This document shows positions 26,953-36,383 of a DNA stretch of 64,000 nt, piece after piece. The notes beneath the pieces were generated by a model. That model saw only the letters and a list, made by a program, of their open reading frames with translations, was not told where the DNA came from and made no database searches. Position numbers and translations under genes: made by a program. Each line of letters opens with the position of its first letter. Within the stretch, counting starts at the first letter, position 1. Source of the stretch: an uncultured Alphaproteobacteria bacterium (GTDB lineage Bacteria; Pseudomonadota; Alphaproteobacteria; HIMB59); NCBI GenBank assembly GCA_902575065.1, contig CACGPU010000007.1, positions 1 to 64,000 of the forward strand, given 5' to 3'.

Positions 26953-27456
26953 ATGGTGAAAAAAAATTTCGAAAAAATATGTATAATTGGTATGCCTGGA
27001 TCAGGTAAATCTACGATTGGTAGGGCTTTATCAGATTACTTAAAATTTGATTTTTATGATACTGACGAACAAATTGAAATAGAAAGTCAATCTAAAATAA
27101 AGGAAATGTTTAGTCAAGAGGGTGAGGAGCATTTTAGAAAATTAGAAAGATCAATATTCAAAAAATTGATTTTGAGGAAAAAGATTGTTATTTCTACCGG
27201 TGGCGGAATAATTTTAAAAAATAAAGACCTTTTAAAGCAAACATTTAATATATATTTAAAATGTGATTTAGAAACTTTAATTAAAAGAACTTCGCGAAAT
27301 AAAAATAGGCCCCTATTAAAAAATAATGTTGAGAAAAATATAAAAATACTTTTCAATGACAGAAAAGAAATTTACAATAATGCTTCTGATTTCACAATTA
27401 ATGCAAACAGTAATACTCAAAAAACTATAAAAACTATATTAGAACACTTAAAATAA
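26953..27456 (+). CDS. aroK: shikimate kinase
   Basis: AroK phosphorylates shikimate in aromatic amino acid synthesis. The 167 residues include the P-loop GMPGSGKSTIG at about 13-23, the shikimate-binding DTDEQIE, STGGGIIL with the conserved Gly-Gly, and the lid segment SRNKNRPLL. Size is typical. The stop and the aroB start share bases (TAATG), so the pair is translationally coupled, as in most Proteobacteria. It heads the aroK-aroB-CorC operon. Confidence 0.95.
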   Translation: MVKKNFEKICIIGMPGSGKSTIGRALSDYLKFDFYDTDEQIEIESQSKIKEMFSQEGEEHFRKLERSIFKKLILRKKIVISTGGGIILKNKDLLKQTFNIYLKCDLETLIKRTSRNKNRPLLKNNVEKNIKILFNDRKEIYNNASDFTINANSNTQKTIKTILEHLK

Positions 27457-28508
27457 TGAAGATAAGAAAGATAATTGATAAACACATACACGAAATTGAA
27501 TTTTTAAAAATAGCTCGATTAGAAAAAAAATTAATTAGTAATATTTCAAATAGAGATATTTTAATTTTTGATAGGAATATTGTAGAAATTGGATTAATCA
27601 AAAAGCTTTTAAAAAAATTTCCTAAACGATGTATTGTTATTAAGGGCCATGAGAAAATTAAAAATATATACAACTATTCGTCTATAATTGAGAAAATAAT
27701 TAAATTAGGAGTTCAACGTAAAACTATAATTTACTCATTTGGTGGTGGAACACTTGGAGATCTTTCTGGCTTTTTAGCATCCACTATATTAAGAGGGGTT
27801 GAACACGTAATGATACCTACTTCTCTTTTAGCAATGGTAGATAGCTCAATTGGTGGTAAGACAGGAATTAATAGCAAATTTGGTAAAAATTTAATTGGTA
27901 CTTTTTATCTTCCAAAAAAAGTATTTATATGTTCAGATTTTCTTAAAAGTTTACCAAAAAGGGAAATTGCATGTGGATACGCAGAAATAATAAAATATAG
28001 CCTAATTTACTCGAAGCAACTTCATAAACTTCTTATTAAAAGATCTAATGGTGACATAAATAAAATTATTAAACTATCAATTAAATCGAAATTAAAATAT
28101 GTCAGTGATTTTAGGGAAAAATTAAAATCTAAAAATTCTCGAGCAATTCTGAACTTTGGACATACAATTGGTCATGCTATTGAAAATTCAAATTTTTATA
28201 AAGGTAATCTAAAACATGGAGAGGCGATATCATTAGGAATGATTTTAGAATTAAAAATTTCTAGTCTATTAAATTACTATCCTAAAAGAGTTGATAATTT
28301 AATTGAAATTTTAAAAAAATATAATTTACCAGTTGACTACAACAAATATGTAAATAGAAAAACTATTCCATCATTAATAAAAAAAATTACATTTGATAAA
28401 AAAGTTGTAAACGAAGATATTAATATTGTCCTTATTGGAAAAAATGGAGGTTTTATTAAAAAGATTTCAATTAGAGATCTTAAATCTATTCTAAATCAAA
28501 TAAAATAA
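27456..28508 (+). CDS. aroB: 3-dehydroquinate synthase
   Basis: AroB cyclises DAHP to 3-dehydroquinate with NAD and a divalent metal. The 350-residue protein has the NAD-binding SFGGGTLGDLSGFLAST, MIPTSLLAMVDSSIGGKTGIN, and the metal-binding region with Glu in GYAEIIKY and the His residues in FGHTIGHAIE and HGEAISLGM. Length is slightly under the usual 360-370. It is coupled by TAATG junctions to aroK before it and the CorC-like gene after it. Confidence 0.96.
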   Translation: MKIRKIIDKHIHEIEFLKIARLEKKLISNISNRDILIFDRNIVEIGLIKKLLKKFPKRCIVIKGHEKIKNIYNYSSIIEKIIKLGVQRKTIIYSFGGGTLGDLSGFLASTILRGVEHVMIPTSLLAMVDSSIGGKTGINSKFGKNLIGTFYLPKKVFICSDFLKSLPKREIACGYAEIIKYSLIYSKQLHKLLIKRSNGDINKIIKLSIKSKLKYVSDFREKLKSKNSRAILNFGHTIGHAIENSNFYKGNLKHGEAISLGMILELKISSLLNYYPKRVDNLIEILKKYNLPVDYNKYVNRKTIPSLIKKITFDKKVVNEDINIVLIGKNGGFIKKISIRDLKSILNQIK

Positions 28509-29752
28509 TGACTTTAATTGTTATTATAAAAATTTTAGCGATAATTATTTTACTCTTATTATCAGCCCTTTCCTCTGGTTCGGAAACTGCCTTAACTGCA
28601 GTATCGAAACAGCGAGCTCATAGACAAAAAGATAAAGGAGCAAAAAATGCGAATTTCATTTTAAAAATTAAAGAATTCAAAGATGAATTTATTACGGGAA
28701 TCTTACTTGCTAATAACCTATTTAATATTTTAGCTACAGCTTTAATGACAGAATTACTTGTTTCAGAATTTGGCGGTTTAGGAGTTTCAGTTGCTACAAT
28801 TTTTATGACATTAATGATTGTTATATTTTCTGAAGTTACTCCCAAAATTTTTGCAATTAACAAACCGATGACCTTTGCTCTAAAAGTTTCTAAGTTTTTT
28901 TACTTTTACACGAAATTAATCAAACCTGTTGTAAATCTAATTAACAAAGTTTCTAACAAAATTATTAAATTGATTGGATTAAATTTAAATGCAGACCAAT
29001 CAAAAATTATTGAAGAGGAGTTTGAAGGAGCAGTTCAACTGCAAAAACAATACTCAAAAGACGGTGAATATGAGGCTGATTATATGAGTAATATTCTTGA
29101 GTTAAAAAAATTAAAAGTTGATGAGCTAATGACTCACAGAAATGAAATTCTATTCATTAACCTAGATGATCCCTATAAACAAAATTTTAAAGCTATAAGT
29201 TCATCAGCATTCACAAGAATACCTGTTATTAAAGGAAATTTTAATAATCTGATTGGCATTATAGATATCAGAGATTTTTTAAAAGGCTCCTCTTTAGAGG
29301 AGTCAAATGAAAGTATTGAAAGAAATACTTTTCAGCCTGTTTTTATTCCCCAAAACAAACTTGCGATGAAACAACTTATCGATTTTAAATCTTCAAGAGA
29401 ACATATGGCTTTAATAGTAGATGAATATGGAGAAATACAAGGCTTAATTACATTAGAGGATATTATTGAAGAAATAATAGGAGAAATTTTTGATGAAACT
29501 GACACTGATGAAACTTATCTAGAGAAAATTGACTCTAATAATTATTTATTTAATGGAAATGCTAGTGTAAGAGAAATTAATAGAAGTCTAGATATTAACT
29601 TACCTGATCAATTTGTAACATTATCAGGCTTAATTCATGATTTGGCAAAAGAAATCCCTAAAGTTGGAAAGGTTTTCTTTATTGAGGATGTGAAATTGCA
29701 AATTATCTCTAGATCAATTAATAAAATTAATAAGGTAAAGTTATCTATTTGA
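28508..29752 (+). CDS. CNNM/CorC-type protein (DUF21, CBS pair, CorC_HlyC)
   Basis: The 414-residue protein has an N-terminal DUF21 membrane domain (about 1-160, with SALSSGSETALTAVSKQRA and IVIFSEVTPKIFAI), a CBS pair (about 190-330, containing ALIVDEYGEIQGLITLEDIIEE), and a C-terminal CorC_HlyC domain. Members of this CNNM/CorC family take part in magnesium export or Mg/Co resistance; the haemolysin label used for some is historical. It is the third gene of the aro operon through a TAATG junction. Its end overlaps the stop of the convergent bolA by 12 bases. Confidence 0.9.
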   Translation: MTLIVIIKILAIIILLLLSALSSGSETALTAVSKQRAHRQKDKGAKNANFILKIKEFKDEFITGILLANNLFNILATALMTELLVSEFGGLGVSVATIFMTLMIVIFSEVTPKIFAINKPMTFALKVSKFFYFYTKLIKPVVNLINKVSNKIIKLIGLNLNADQSKIIEEEFEGAVQLQKQYSKDGEYEADYMSNILELKKLKVDELMTHRNEILFINLDDPYKQNFKAISSSAFTRIPVIKGNFNNLIGIIDIRDFLKGSSLEESNESIERNTFQPVFIPQNKLAMKQLIDFKSSREHMALIVDEYGEIQGLITLEDIIEEIIGEIFDETDTDETYLEKIDSNNYLFNGNASVREINRSLDINLPDQFVTLSGLIHDLAKEIPKVGKVFFIEDVKLQIISRSINKINKVKLSI

Positions 29753-29998
29753 TATTTTTATTTCTAGTGAGTGAAGGCCAGATTTAAAAACCGGTTCTAA
29801 TTTTTCATGTATTGTTCTATGAATATCTATTTTCTTCAGATTATTTTTATTCAATATTCTGAGTTCAACATGAGTTAACGTGGCATACGTATTCTCAACA
29901 CCAGCATGTCCCATATGTTTGTCACTGTTATCAATAATTTCTAAAATTTCAAATTCATTAATATCTTGTAAAAGGATTTTAATATTATTTAAATTCAT
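29741..29998 (-). CDS. bolA: BolA family protein
   Basis: The 85-residue protein has the BolA pattern: a first segment ending in DNSDKHMGHAGVENTYATLTH at about 25-45 (I quote only its outline HMGHAGV), a helix starting IHRTIHEKL, and GLHSLEIKI at the end. BolA proteins pair with monothiol glutaredoxins and influence iron homeostasis and cell shape. It starts only 13 bases from the divergent dnaJ-like gene. It ends inside the CorC gene, so it has no room for a separate terminator. The motif HxGH is conserved as HMGH. Confidence 0.9.
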   Translation of the reverse strand: MNLNNIKILLQDINEFEILEIIDNSDKHMGHAGVENTYATLTHVELRILNKNNLKKIDIHRTIHEKLEPVFKSGLHSLEIKISNR

Positions 29999-30011
29999 AA
30001 TTAAATCTTAA

Positions 30012-30521
30012 ATGAATAAAAAAAATAAAATAGAAAAATTATGCAATCATCCTAATTGTACTGAGGAAGGTGTTTATAAAGCACCTTTAGACTATGATAA
30101 TTTAGGTAATTATCAGTGGTTTTGTATTGAACATATTAAAGAATTTAATAAAAAGTGGAATTACCATAAGAAAATGGATGCAAATGAAATTGAAAACGAT
30201 ATTCGTTTTGACACCATCTGGAGAAGACCGACAAGTTCTTTTGGATCTGGTAGAAAATTTTATAATTTTACAATCAATGGCGAGGATATGGGCACATTTG
30301 ATAACCCTGCTGGATTTCAACCTAAATCAAATAAATTGTTAAAATCCCTTGGTATTTTAAAATTAGATATAAATACAGACTTGAAATTGATAAAGATGAG
30401 GTACAAAGAACTAGTTAAAGAGCATCATCCAGATGTAAAGGGTGATAGTAAAAAAGTTATTGATAAATTTAGAGAAATAGTAGAAGCATATAACTACTTA
30501 ATTGAAAGATACAAAAAATGA
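30012..30521 (+). CDS. DnaJ-domain protein with an N-terminal Cys/His site
   Basis: The 169-residue protein carries a J domain at its C terminus (about 112-169) with the diagnostic H139-P-D141 in KEHHPDVKG, which stimulates Hsp70 ATPase. The N-terminal half has C11, C16, C38 and H41 spaced like a small zinc site (NHPNCTEEG and WFCIEHI). This architecture, J domain last, is typical of the alphaproteobacterial protein encoded beside cobS-cobT. It overlaps cobS by 4 bases (ATGA), suggesting that the three products work together. The client is unknown. Confidence 0.88.
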   Translation: MNKKNKIEKLCNHPNCTEEGVYKAPLDYDNLGNYQWFCIEHIKEFNKKWNYHKKMDANEIENDIRFDTIWRRPTSSFGSGRKFYNFTINGEDMGTFDNPAGFQPKSNKLLKSLGILKLDINTDLKLIKMRYKELVKEHHPDVKGDSKKVIDKFREIVEAYNYLIERYKK

Positions 30522-31474
30522 ATAAAATCGAGGCTCTTAAAAAAAAGGATAATTTACAAATTTCTGAAGTATCATCTAAGGAAGTCTTTGGCATTCAAAC
30601 AGATATAAAAGTTCCAAAATTTAATGAGTCTTCTGAATATTGCCCTAAATTAGATACAAACTATGTATTTGACGAGAGTACTACAATTGCTATTTTGCTT
30701 GGTCTAAAATTCAATAAACGAGTTTTCTTACAAGGCTTGCATGGAACTGGAAAGTCCTCTCATATTGAACAAGTTTGTGCGAGATTAAACTGGCCATGCA
30801 TAAGAGTTAATTTAGATAGTCATGTATCAAGAATCGATCTTATTGGAAAAGATGCAATAGTTTTAAAAGATAACAAACAGGTAACAGAATTTCAGGAAGG
30901 TATTCTTCCTTGGGCATTTCAAAATAACGTTTCATTAGTTTTTGACGAATACGATGCAGGACGACCAGATGTAATGTTTGTAATTCAAAGAATACTTGAA
31001 GCTGAGGGAAAGTTAACTCTTCTTGACCAAAGTAAAGTTCTCTCACCTCATCCTTATTTTAGGTTATTTGCAACCGCAAATACAGTAGGTCTTGGGGATA
31101 CCTCTGGAATTTATCATGGAACAAATCAGATTAACCAAGGTCAAATGGATAGATGGAATATAGTTGCAAAATTAAACTACCTCAATGAGGATCAAGAAAT
31201 AGAAATTATTTCAAAAAAAGTTTCTGCAAACAATGAAGAGAAGAAAATAATTTCTTCAATGGTTCAAATGGCAAATTTAACAAGAAAAGGTTTTGAACAA
31301 AAAGATATATCTATTGTCATGAGTCCTAGAACTGTAATTATGTGGGCGGAGAATTATAAAATTATTAAAGATATTAAAAACTCTTTGAAGTTTACTTTTT
31401 TAAATAAATGTGACGAAAGTGAAATAGATATATATAAAGAATATTTCCAAAGAACCTTTGCAATTGATATCTAA
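30518..31474 (+). CDS. cobS: CobS-like AAA+ ATPase (cobaltochelatase subunit family)
   Basis: The 318-residue protein has Walker A GLHGTGKS at 73-80, Walker B LVFDEYD at 140-146, and sensor segments LFATANTVGLGD and MSPRTVIMWAE. It matches CobS, the AAA+ partner of CobT and CobN in aerobic cobaltochelatase, a relative of the MoxR/BchI ATPases. No cobN or other cobalamin gene is in the window. CobS/CobT pairs of this type occur in Alphaproteobacteria without CobN nearby, so the job may be remodelling another metal enzyme. The gene stop is immediately followed by the cobT start. Confidence 0.9.
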   Translation: MNKIEALKKKDNLQISEVSSKEVFGIQTDIKVPKFNESSEYCPKLDTNYVFDESTTIAILLGLKFNKRVFLQGLHGTGKSSHIEQVCARLNWPCIRVNLDSHVSRIDLIGKDAIVLKDNKQVTEFQEGILPWAFQNNVSLVFDEYDAGRPDVMFVIQRILEAEGKLTLLDQSKVLSPHPYFRLFATANTVGLGDTSGIYHGTNQINQGQMDRWNIVAKLNYLNEDQEIEIISKKVSANNEEKKIISSMVQMANLTRKGFEQKDISIVMSPRTVIMWAENYKIIKDIKNSLKFTFLNKCDESEIDIYKEYFQRTFAIDI

Positions 31475-33265
31475 TTGTCCGAGAAACAACTAAATATTCC
31501 CAGGCAAATTTCAAATACACTCAATTCTGTTAATAAAACTTTATCGGAAAACAAAGAATTAAAAATAAATGTAAATTCAAATATCGTTTTAGAGAAAGAT
31601 GATACTTTAAACCTTCCTTCAATCTCAAATATTTTCAATTACGAGGATATGCGTGGTGCAGCAGACTCATTTGCTCTAAAAAAAAAATACCATGATGAAA
31701 AACTTTTAAACCAAATAACATCTAAAAATATAGATATTAGAGAAGAAATTATTTTCTTAGAGCGTTTGCGATATGAGACATATGGCTCAAAACCCTTCAA
31801 AGGTATTATAAAAAATATTGAGAATAAATGGTTTAAAAGATTAGAGGTATTAAAATTAAAAAAACAAAAAGACTCTAAAGATTTATTTTATTTTACCTTA
31901 ACACATTTTTTTATTGATTTAGTAAACAATAAAATGTGGAAATCAAATAATAATCTTTTAAAAAATATAACTTCTAAAGACAACATATCAAAATTTTATA
32001 ACACACTTCAAAAACTATCTCAGAATATTCAAGACCAAAGAGAGTATTTAAACCTTTCGGTAAATTTATTAAGAATAATTTTTCCATCGGTTGAGGATGA
32101 AAGCCAACCAGATGATAAAGATCTTGATGAGGGAAATGATGAAGAGGATTTTAATCAACAACAAAACCAAGAGGAAAACCAAGCCCAAAAACCTGAAGAA
32201 AGCCAATTAGAAGAAAATATGCATACTCCAGAAGATGACTCAGATAATAGTCAGTCTAGTGTTCAAGGGGAGGAAATTGATATTGAAATTTCAGATCAAC
32301 AAATTGAAGATATCATTAAGTCAATTGATAGTTATAGAAACCTTAGTCAAAATTATAAAGCAGCTACAAATCAATATGATGAAATCATAGAAGCTATTAA
32401 ACTATGTGATCATGAAGAGTTAGTGGCCCTAAGAAGGCAGCTCGATGAAAAATGTGATTTATACCAAAAGCAAATATCAAGGTTAGCAAATAAATTATAT
32501 CGAAAACTTCAATCAAAGCAAAATAGGTCATGGAATTTTGATTTAGATGAGGGTGTTCTAGATACTTCTAAACTTACTAGGGTTATAACTAATTCAAATA
32601 GTTCTCTATCTTTTAAAAAAGAAAAAGAAATAAAATTTGAAGATACAACCGTAACTTTGTTAATTGATAATTCAGGATCAATGAGAGGAAAACCTATTAT
32701 GATAGCTGCTTTAACGACTGATATGATAGCCGCTACTTTAGAAAAATGTAAAATCAAAGTTGAAATTCTTGGTTTTACAACAAAAGCATGGAAAGGTGGA
32801 AAAACTCGAGAGCATTGGCTTAAAAATGGAAAGCAGAAAAATCCTGGAAGACTAAATGACCTAAGACATATTATTTATAAATCTGCTGACCAAAACTCAA
32901 AAAAATCTAAAATTAATTTAGGCCTAATGTTGAAAGAGGGTCTTTTAAAAGAAAATATTGATGGCGAAGCACTTCTTTGGGCTAGTTCTAGAATTTCGAA
33001 AAGGCCTGAAAGTAGAAAAATACTAATTGTCATATCTGATGGCGCCCCCGTAGATGACTCAACACTGTCAGTAAATAATAGTAATTATTTAGAAAAACAT
33101 CTAAAAAGTACTATTCTTGCAATTGAAGAGAAATCAAACATTGAACTATTAGCAATCGGTATAGGTCATAACGTAGGTCAGTATTACAGTAAAGCAATTA
33201 CCATTCATGATGTAGAAGAGTTAGGTGGAATTATGTTTGAAAAAATAGAGTCATTATTCGACTAA
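31475..33265 (+). CDS. cobT: CobT-like protein with VWA domain (cobaltochelatase subunit family)
   Basis: The 596-residue protein has a helical N-terminal half, a very acidic low-complexity middle (about 205-270, Glu/Gln/Asp runs), and a C-terminal VWA domain. The MIDAS motif is D398-N-S400-G-S402, followed by the [11 protein letters not shown] segment. This is the CobT layout, which docks on the CobS hexamer much as BchD docks on BchI. It appears to start with TTG, directly after the cobS stop. The last 12 bases overlap the end of the convergent tgt gene. The chelatase role is uncertain without CobN. Confidence 0.9.
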   Translation: MSEKQLNIPRQISNTLNSVNKTLSENKELKINVNSNIVLEKDDTLNLPSISNIFNYEDMRGAADSFALKKKYHDEKLLNQITSKNIDIREEIIFLERLRYETYGSKPFKGIIKNIENKWFKRLEVLKLKKQKDSKDLFYFTLTHFFIDLVNNKMWKSNNNLLKNITSKDNISKFYNTLQKLSQNIQDQREYLNLSVNLLRIIFPSVEDESQPDDKDLDEGNDEEDFNQQQNQEENQAQKPEESQLEENMHTPEDDSDNSQSSVQGEEIDIEISDQQIEDIIKSIDSYRNLSQNYKAATNQYDEIIEAIKLCDHEELVALRRQLDEKCDLYQKQISRLANKLYRKLQSKQNRSWNFDLDEGVLDTSKLTRVITNSNSSLSFKKEKEIKFEDTTVTLLIDNSGSMRGKPIMIAALTTDMIAATLEKCKIKVEILGFTTKAWKGGKTREHWLKNGKQKNPGRLNDLRHIIYKSADQNSKKSKINLGLMLKEGLLKENIDGEALLWASSRISKRPESRKILIVISDGAPVDDSTLSVNNSNYLEKHLKSTILAIEEKSNIELLAIGIGHNVGQYYSKAITIHDVEELGGIMFEKIESLFD

Positions 33266-34456
33266 ATTAGACAAAATTTTATTCTTATACTCTTCAAATC
33301 TATCCTCATTTATAGATGATCTTATTTCTTCAAAAAACTTATTCATAAACCAAATATTATATATTGATAAAATGGTCATACCGAGCATCTCATTAGCTTT
33401 AAACAAATGATGTATATAAGATTTTGAAAATTTATTTATTTCCTGTAATTCACATCCTTCATCAATACTAGAATGATCGTCTTTAAATTTTGAGTTGTTT
33501 AAATTAATTCCTTTACTACTTAATTTTGACATCATAATACCATGTCTAGCAATCCTTGTAGGTGATACACAATCAAATGTGTCATATCCAGAACTTACAC
33601 CATGCAAAATATCATCTAGTCCTCCAATGCCTAAAATATGAATGGGTTTGGATTTATCTATATAATTTTCACAAATAGAAAAGATATCGTACATCTGATT
33701 TTTTGTACTCCCCAAAGAACCCCCTATTGCAAGTCCATCAAAATTTTTTGAGCATGTTTCTTCACAAGCAATCTTTCTTAAATCCTCATAAACACCACCT
33801 TGTATGATACCATAAAGTGACTGTTTTCCTGAGGAACCAAAGGTTGAGTTATACTTTTTAAATTTTGAGTCGAAAGAATTTTTACATCTTGAAGCCCAGC
33901 GATGACTCATATACATAGACTTTTCCGTATATTTTTTTGAGACATTAAAGGGAGTACATTCATCTAGGACAAAAATCAGATCAGCGCCAAAGTCACGTTG
34001 TAATTCAATTGATCTCTCAGGTGATAAGAATACTTTATCCCCATTAATATAATTTCTAAATGATGCACCATCCTCAGTTATTTTTATGAGAGATTTTCTC
34101 TTTGCATTATTGTTTTTTCCTTTAATTTCCTCTGAAACTGAGCCATATCCTAGTGAAAATATTTGATATCCCCCACTATCAGTCATCATAGGTCCATTCC
34201 AATCAGTAAAACTCTGTAAACCCCTTTCTTTTGATATGACCTCTGGACCCGGTTGAAGCATTAAATGGTATGTGTTTGAAAGAATAATTTGTGTTCTTGC
34301 TAATTTTAATTGAGAGGGGAGTACAGATTTGACAGTGGCCTTGGTGCCACAAAAAATAAATGAAGGTGTATTGATTTTACCATGTGCTGTATTAATTAAT
34401 CCAAGTCGAGCATTTGATAATTTTGACTTTTTTTTTACTTGAAAAAAATTAGTCAA
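33254..34456 (-). CDS. tgt: tRNA-guanine transglycosylase, variant
   Basis: TGT exchanges G34 for a 7-deazaguanine in queuosine tRNAs. The 400-residue protein keeps the general acid D93 in TDSGGYQ, DECTPF at 165-170, and the nucleophile D295 in FDCVSPTR. Two sites differ from bacterial enzymes. The base-recognition loop reads GGSLGST (245-251) instead of GGLAVGE. The zinc site CxCxxC reads CELQEI (335-340), keeping only C335 and the downstream His. The gene overlaps the transporter gene by 8 bases and seems to begin with TTG. Queuine rather than preQ1 may be its substrate. Confidence 0.9.
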   Translation of the reverse strand: MTNFFQVKKKSKLSNARLGLINTAHGKINTPSFIFCGTKATVKSVLPSQLKLARTQIILSNTYHLMLQPGPEVISKERGLQSFTDWNGPMMTDSGGYQIFSLGYGSVSEEIKGKNNNAKRKSLIKITEDGASFRNYINGDKVFLSPERSIELQRDFGADLIFVLDECTPFNVSKKYTEKSMYMSHRWASRCKNSFDSKFKKYNSTFGSSGKQSLYGIIQGGVYEDLRKIACEETCSKNFDGLAIGGSLGSTKNQMYDIFSICENYIDKSKPIHILGIGGLDDILHGVSSGYDTFDCVSPTRIARHGIMMSKLSSKGINLNNSKFKDDHSSIDEGCELQEINKFSKSYIHHLFKANEMLGMTILSIYNIWFMNKFFEEIRSSINEDRFEEYKNKILSNLVE

Positions 34457-35216
34457 GTTTAGATGGCAAAAAGATCTTCGCTAAATATATAAATATTGTG
34501 TCAAATAGGCTTAATAGAATTCTAAGTAAATAAATACCTATTCCATAAGAAATAATTAGGTCAAATAAAGGCACTGGGTTAGAAGATAAGATATTAAATG
34601 CAAGAACACTAAATATAATATTATCAATAAATTGGGATACAATTGTTGATGCATTATTTCTAAACCAAAGGTTAGTATTTTTATTTTTTAAATAAGAAAA
34701 TATAAAAATATCAATTTTTTGACTTATAAAAAAAGCACAAATGCTTCCAACTATTATTGGAAACTGTGGAAGGAAGATGGTCATAATTGACTCATGCATA
34801 CCATAGCTCCAAGACCATGCAGGATGCTCATCAGGATTAATTGGAGCCATAGATATTGTTAAAAACATAAGTACGGTTGAAAATAAGTATGCTGCAATAC
34901 CTAGGTATATACATTTAGTTGCAGATTTTTTATCAAAATACTCATTCAATATGTCAGTACAAAGAAATATAGAAATAAACAAAACAGTTCCTAGGGCCAT
35001 AGGTTCAGGAAAGAAAGGAAAGTCTACAACTTTAAGAACTTGAATATTAGCTAATATGATTGCAATCGCTACATAAACATAAATACCTGTCTTTCCGAAG
35101 AACTTAAGTGAGAGTAAAATTGAAAGATAACAAAATATAATTTGAAATAACCAGATAATTACAACTGAAGAGTTATTTAAGTTATTTGATAAATTTAAAA
35201 ATAATTCTTGAAACAT
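34449..35216 (-). CDS. queuosine precursor transporter (VUT family, YhhQ-like)
   Basis: A 255-residue membrane protein with about six helices and the VUT/YhhQ family segments DILNEYFDKKSATK (about 86-99), LPQFPIIVGSICAFFISQ, and ASTIVSQFIDNIIFSVLAF. The family takes up preQ0, preQ1 or queuine. The overlap with tgt makes the link to queuosine explicit. rpmB lies directly upstream with its stop codon abutting this start. No de novo queuosine genes (queC, queD, queE, queF) are in the window, which fits salvage but does not prove it. Confidence 0.9.
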   Translation of the reverse strand: MFQELFLNLSNNLNNSSVVIIWLFQIIFCYLSILLSLKFFGKTGIYVYVAIAIILANIQVLKVVDFPFFPEPMALGTVLFISIFLCTDILNEYFDKKSATKCIYLGIAAYLFSTVLMFLTISMAPINPDEHPAWSWSYGMHESIMTIFLPQFPIIVGSICAFFISQKIDIFIFSYLKNKNTNLWFRNNASTIVSQFIDNIIFSVLAFNILSSNPVPLFDLIISYGIGIYLLRILLSLFDTIFIYLAKIFLPSKLD

Positions 35217-35510
35217 TTAGCTAGCTTTTTTGCTAACGTTTTTTTCGATTTGTTTTTTGATTTTTAAGGCTTTATCAGTTAAAGATCGTGAGCTGGTTTT
35301 ATTTAAATATTGATCTAAACCACCATGTTTATCTATGGTTCTAAGTGTAGATGAGGCTATTCTTAATCTAAATTTTCTTTGTAAAGACTCACTAAATAGA
35401 GTGACACTGTTTAAATTAACCATAAAACGCCTTTTAGACTTAATATTAGAATGGCTGACGTTATGACCAGTTTGGTGTTTTTTTCCAGTAATATCGCAAG
35501 ATCTAGACAT
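35217..35510 (-). CDS. rpmB: 50S ribosomal protein L28
   Basis: The 97-residue basic protein begins MSRSCDITGKK and has NVSHSNIKSKRRFMVNL and RKFRLRIASSTLRTIDKHGG, the standard L28 pattern with its long C-terminal extension as found in Alphaproteobacteria. It is followed immediately by the queuosine-precursor transporter and then tgt, and preceded by a 51-base gap. The ribosomal gene probably has its own promoter in that gap. Confidence 0.97.
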   Translation of the reverse strand: MSRSCDITGKKHQTGHNVSHSNIKSKRRFMVNLNSVTLFSESLQRKFRLRIASSTLRTIDKHGGLDQYLNKTSSRSLTDKALKIKKQIEKNVSKKAS

Positions 35511-35561
35511 GAAATGAGTTTATAATACAAAAGTCCCTTTTTTACAATAAGTAATAGTTTC

Positions 35562-36383
35562 TTAAAGTTTTAGATGACTTATTGCATATTTTGGTCTGTA
35601 CTTCTCTAAAAGTGGGTTGATCTCATCTTTTTTTTTCAATTTAGATTTATGAATTCCATTTTTAATCCAGAGCGAGTCTAATTTCATTTTTTTACCTCCT
35701 GCAATGTCATGCCACAATGAGTCACCAATAACTAATACCTTACGAAAATTTTTAATCCTCATTTTTTTAAAAATATCCTGATATATTGGTTCGTAAGGTT
35801 TTCCATATCTTAAGACAGTCCCTCCTAAATCAGAGTATAACTCTGCTACTGTACCACCACTCATAGAAAGAGTATTTTTATTATGGACTAAGTAATCTGG
35901 GTTTGCACATAGTAGTGGAAGTTTATACTTCATAATTTTATCTAGATGTTCAGCAAAATCTAAAATAGATAATCCATCTTTTAGATCTGCAATCATAGCA
36001 AAATTTGCACTTTCAACTTTTTTAGTGCAATCCAGATTGAAATACTTAATTTTTTGCTTTGATAGTTCTAAAGGGTAACATTTTCTGCCAAACTTTTTAT
36101 AGATATCTTTTTTGATGTTATTTAATGCTATTTGTCCACTAGTAATACAGTAATCAAATAGTTTTTCACTAAAACCCAATCTTTTTAAATTTGCCTCTGA
36201 TTGAACAGTGGGGCTAGCTGAATTAGAAATAAGAATGATTTTTTTATTTTCTAATTTAAGATACTCTAAACATTTTTCTGCTTCTGTAAATTTTTTATGA
36301 CCGTTATGAAGAACCCCCCACTGATCAAATAAAAAATAGTCATATTTCCTAACTACATTTTTAAAAGATGAAATATTTTTCAA
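35562..36383 (-). CDS. HAD-superfamily class IIA hydrolase (TIGR01459-like)
   Basis: The 273-residue protein has HAD motif I as D20-Q-W-G-V in FLFDQWGVLHNG, motif II in LISNSASPT, a C2 cap with NPDYL, Lys in RYGKPYEPIY, and motif IV in VLVIGDSLWHDIAGGKKM. It is the NagD/CECR5-like class common in Alphaproteobacteria, where a sugar phosphate or nucleotide is the usual kind of substrate. It overlaps pyrD by 4 bases (TTGA) and so appears to start with TTG. The substrate is not known, and the neighbouring pyrD gives only weak context. Confidence 0.85.
   Translation of the reverse strand: MKNISSFKNVVRKYDYFLFDQWGVLHNGHKKFTEAEKCLEYLKLENKKIILISNSASPTVQSEANLKRLGFSEKLFDYCITSGQIALNNIKKDIYKKFGRKCYPLELSKQKIKYFNLDCTKKVESANFAMIADLKDGLSILDFAEHLDKIMKYKLPLLCANPDYLVHNKNTLSMSGGTVAELYSDLGGTVLRYGKPYEPIYQDIFKKMRIKNFRKVLVIGDSLWHDIAGGKKMKLDSLWIKNGIHKSKLKKKDEINPLLEKYRPKYAISHLKL

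Noticed and set aside
30518-33265. A cobalamin biosynthesis operon
   Set aside because: Only cobS and cobT are present; no cobN, cobalt transporter or corrin-ring gene is in the window.
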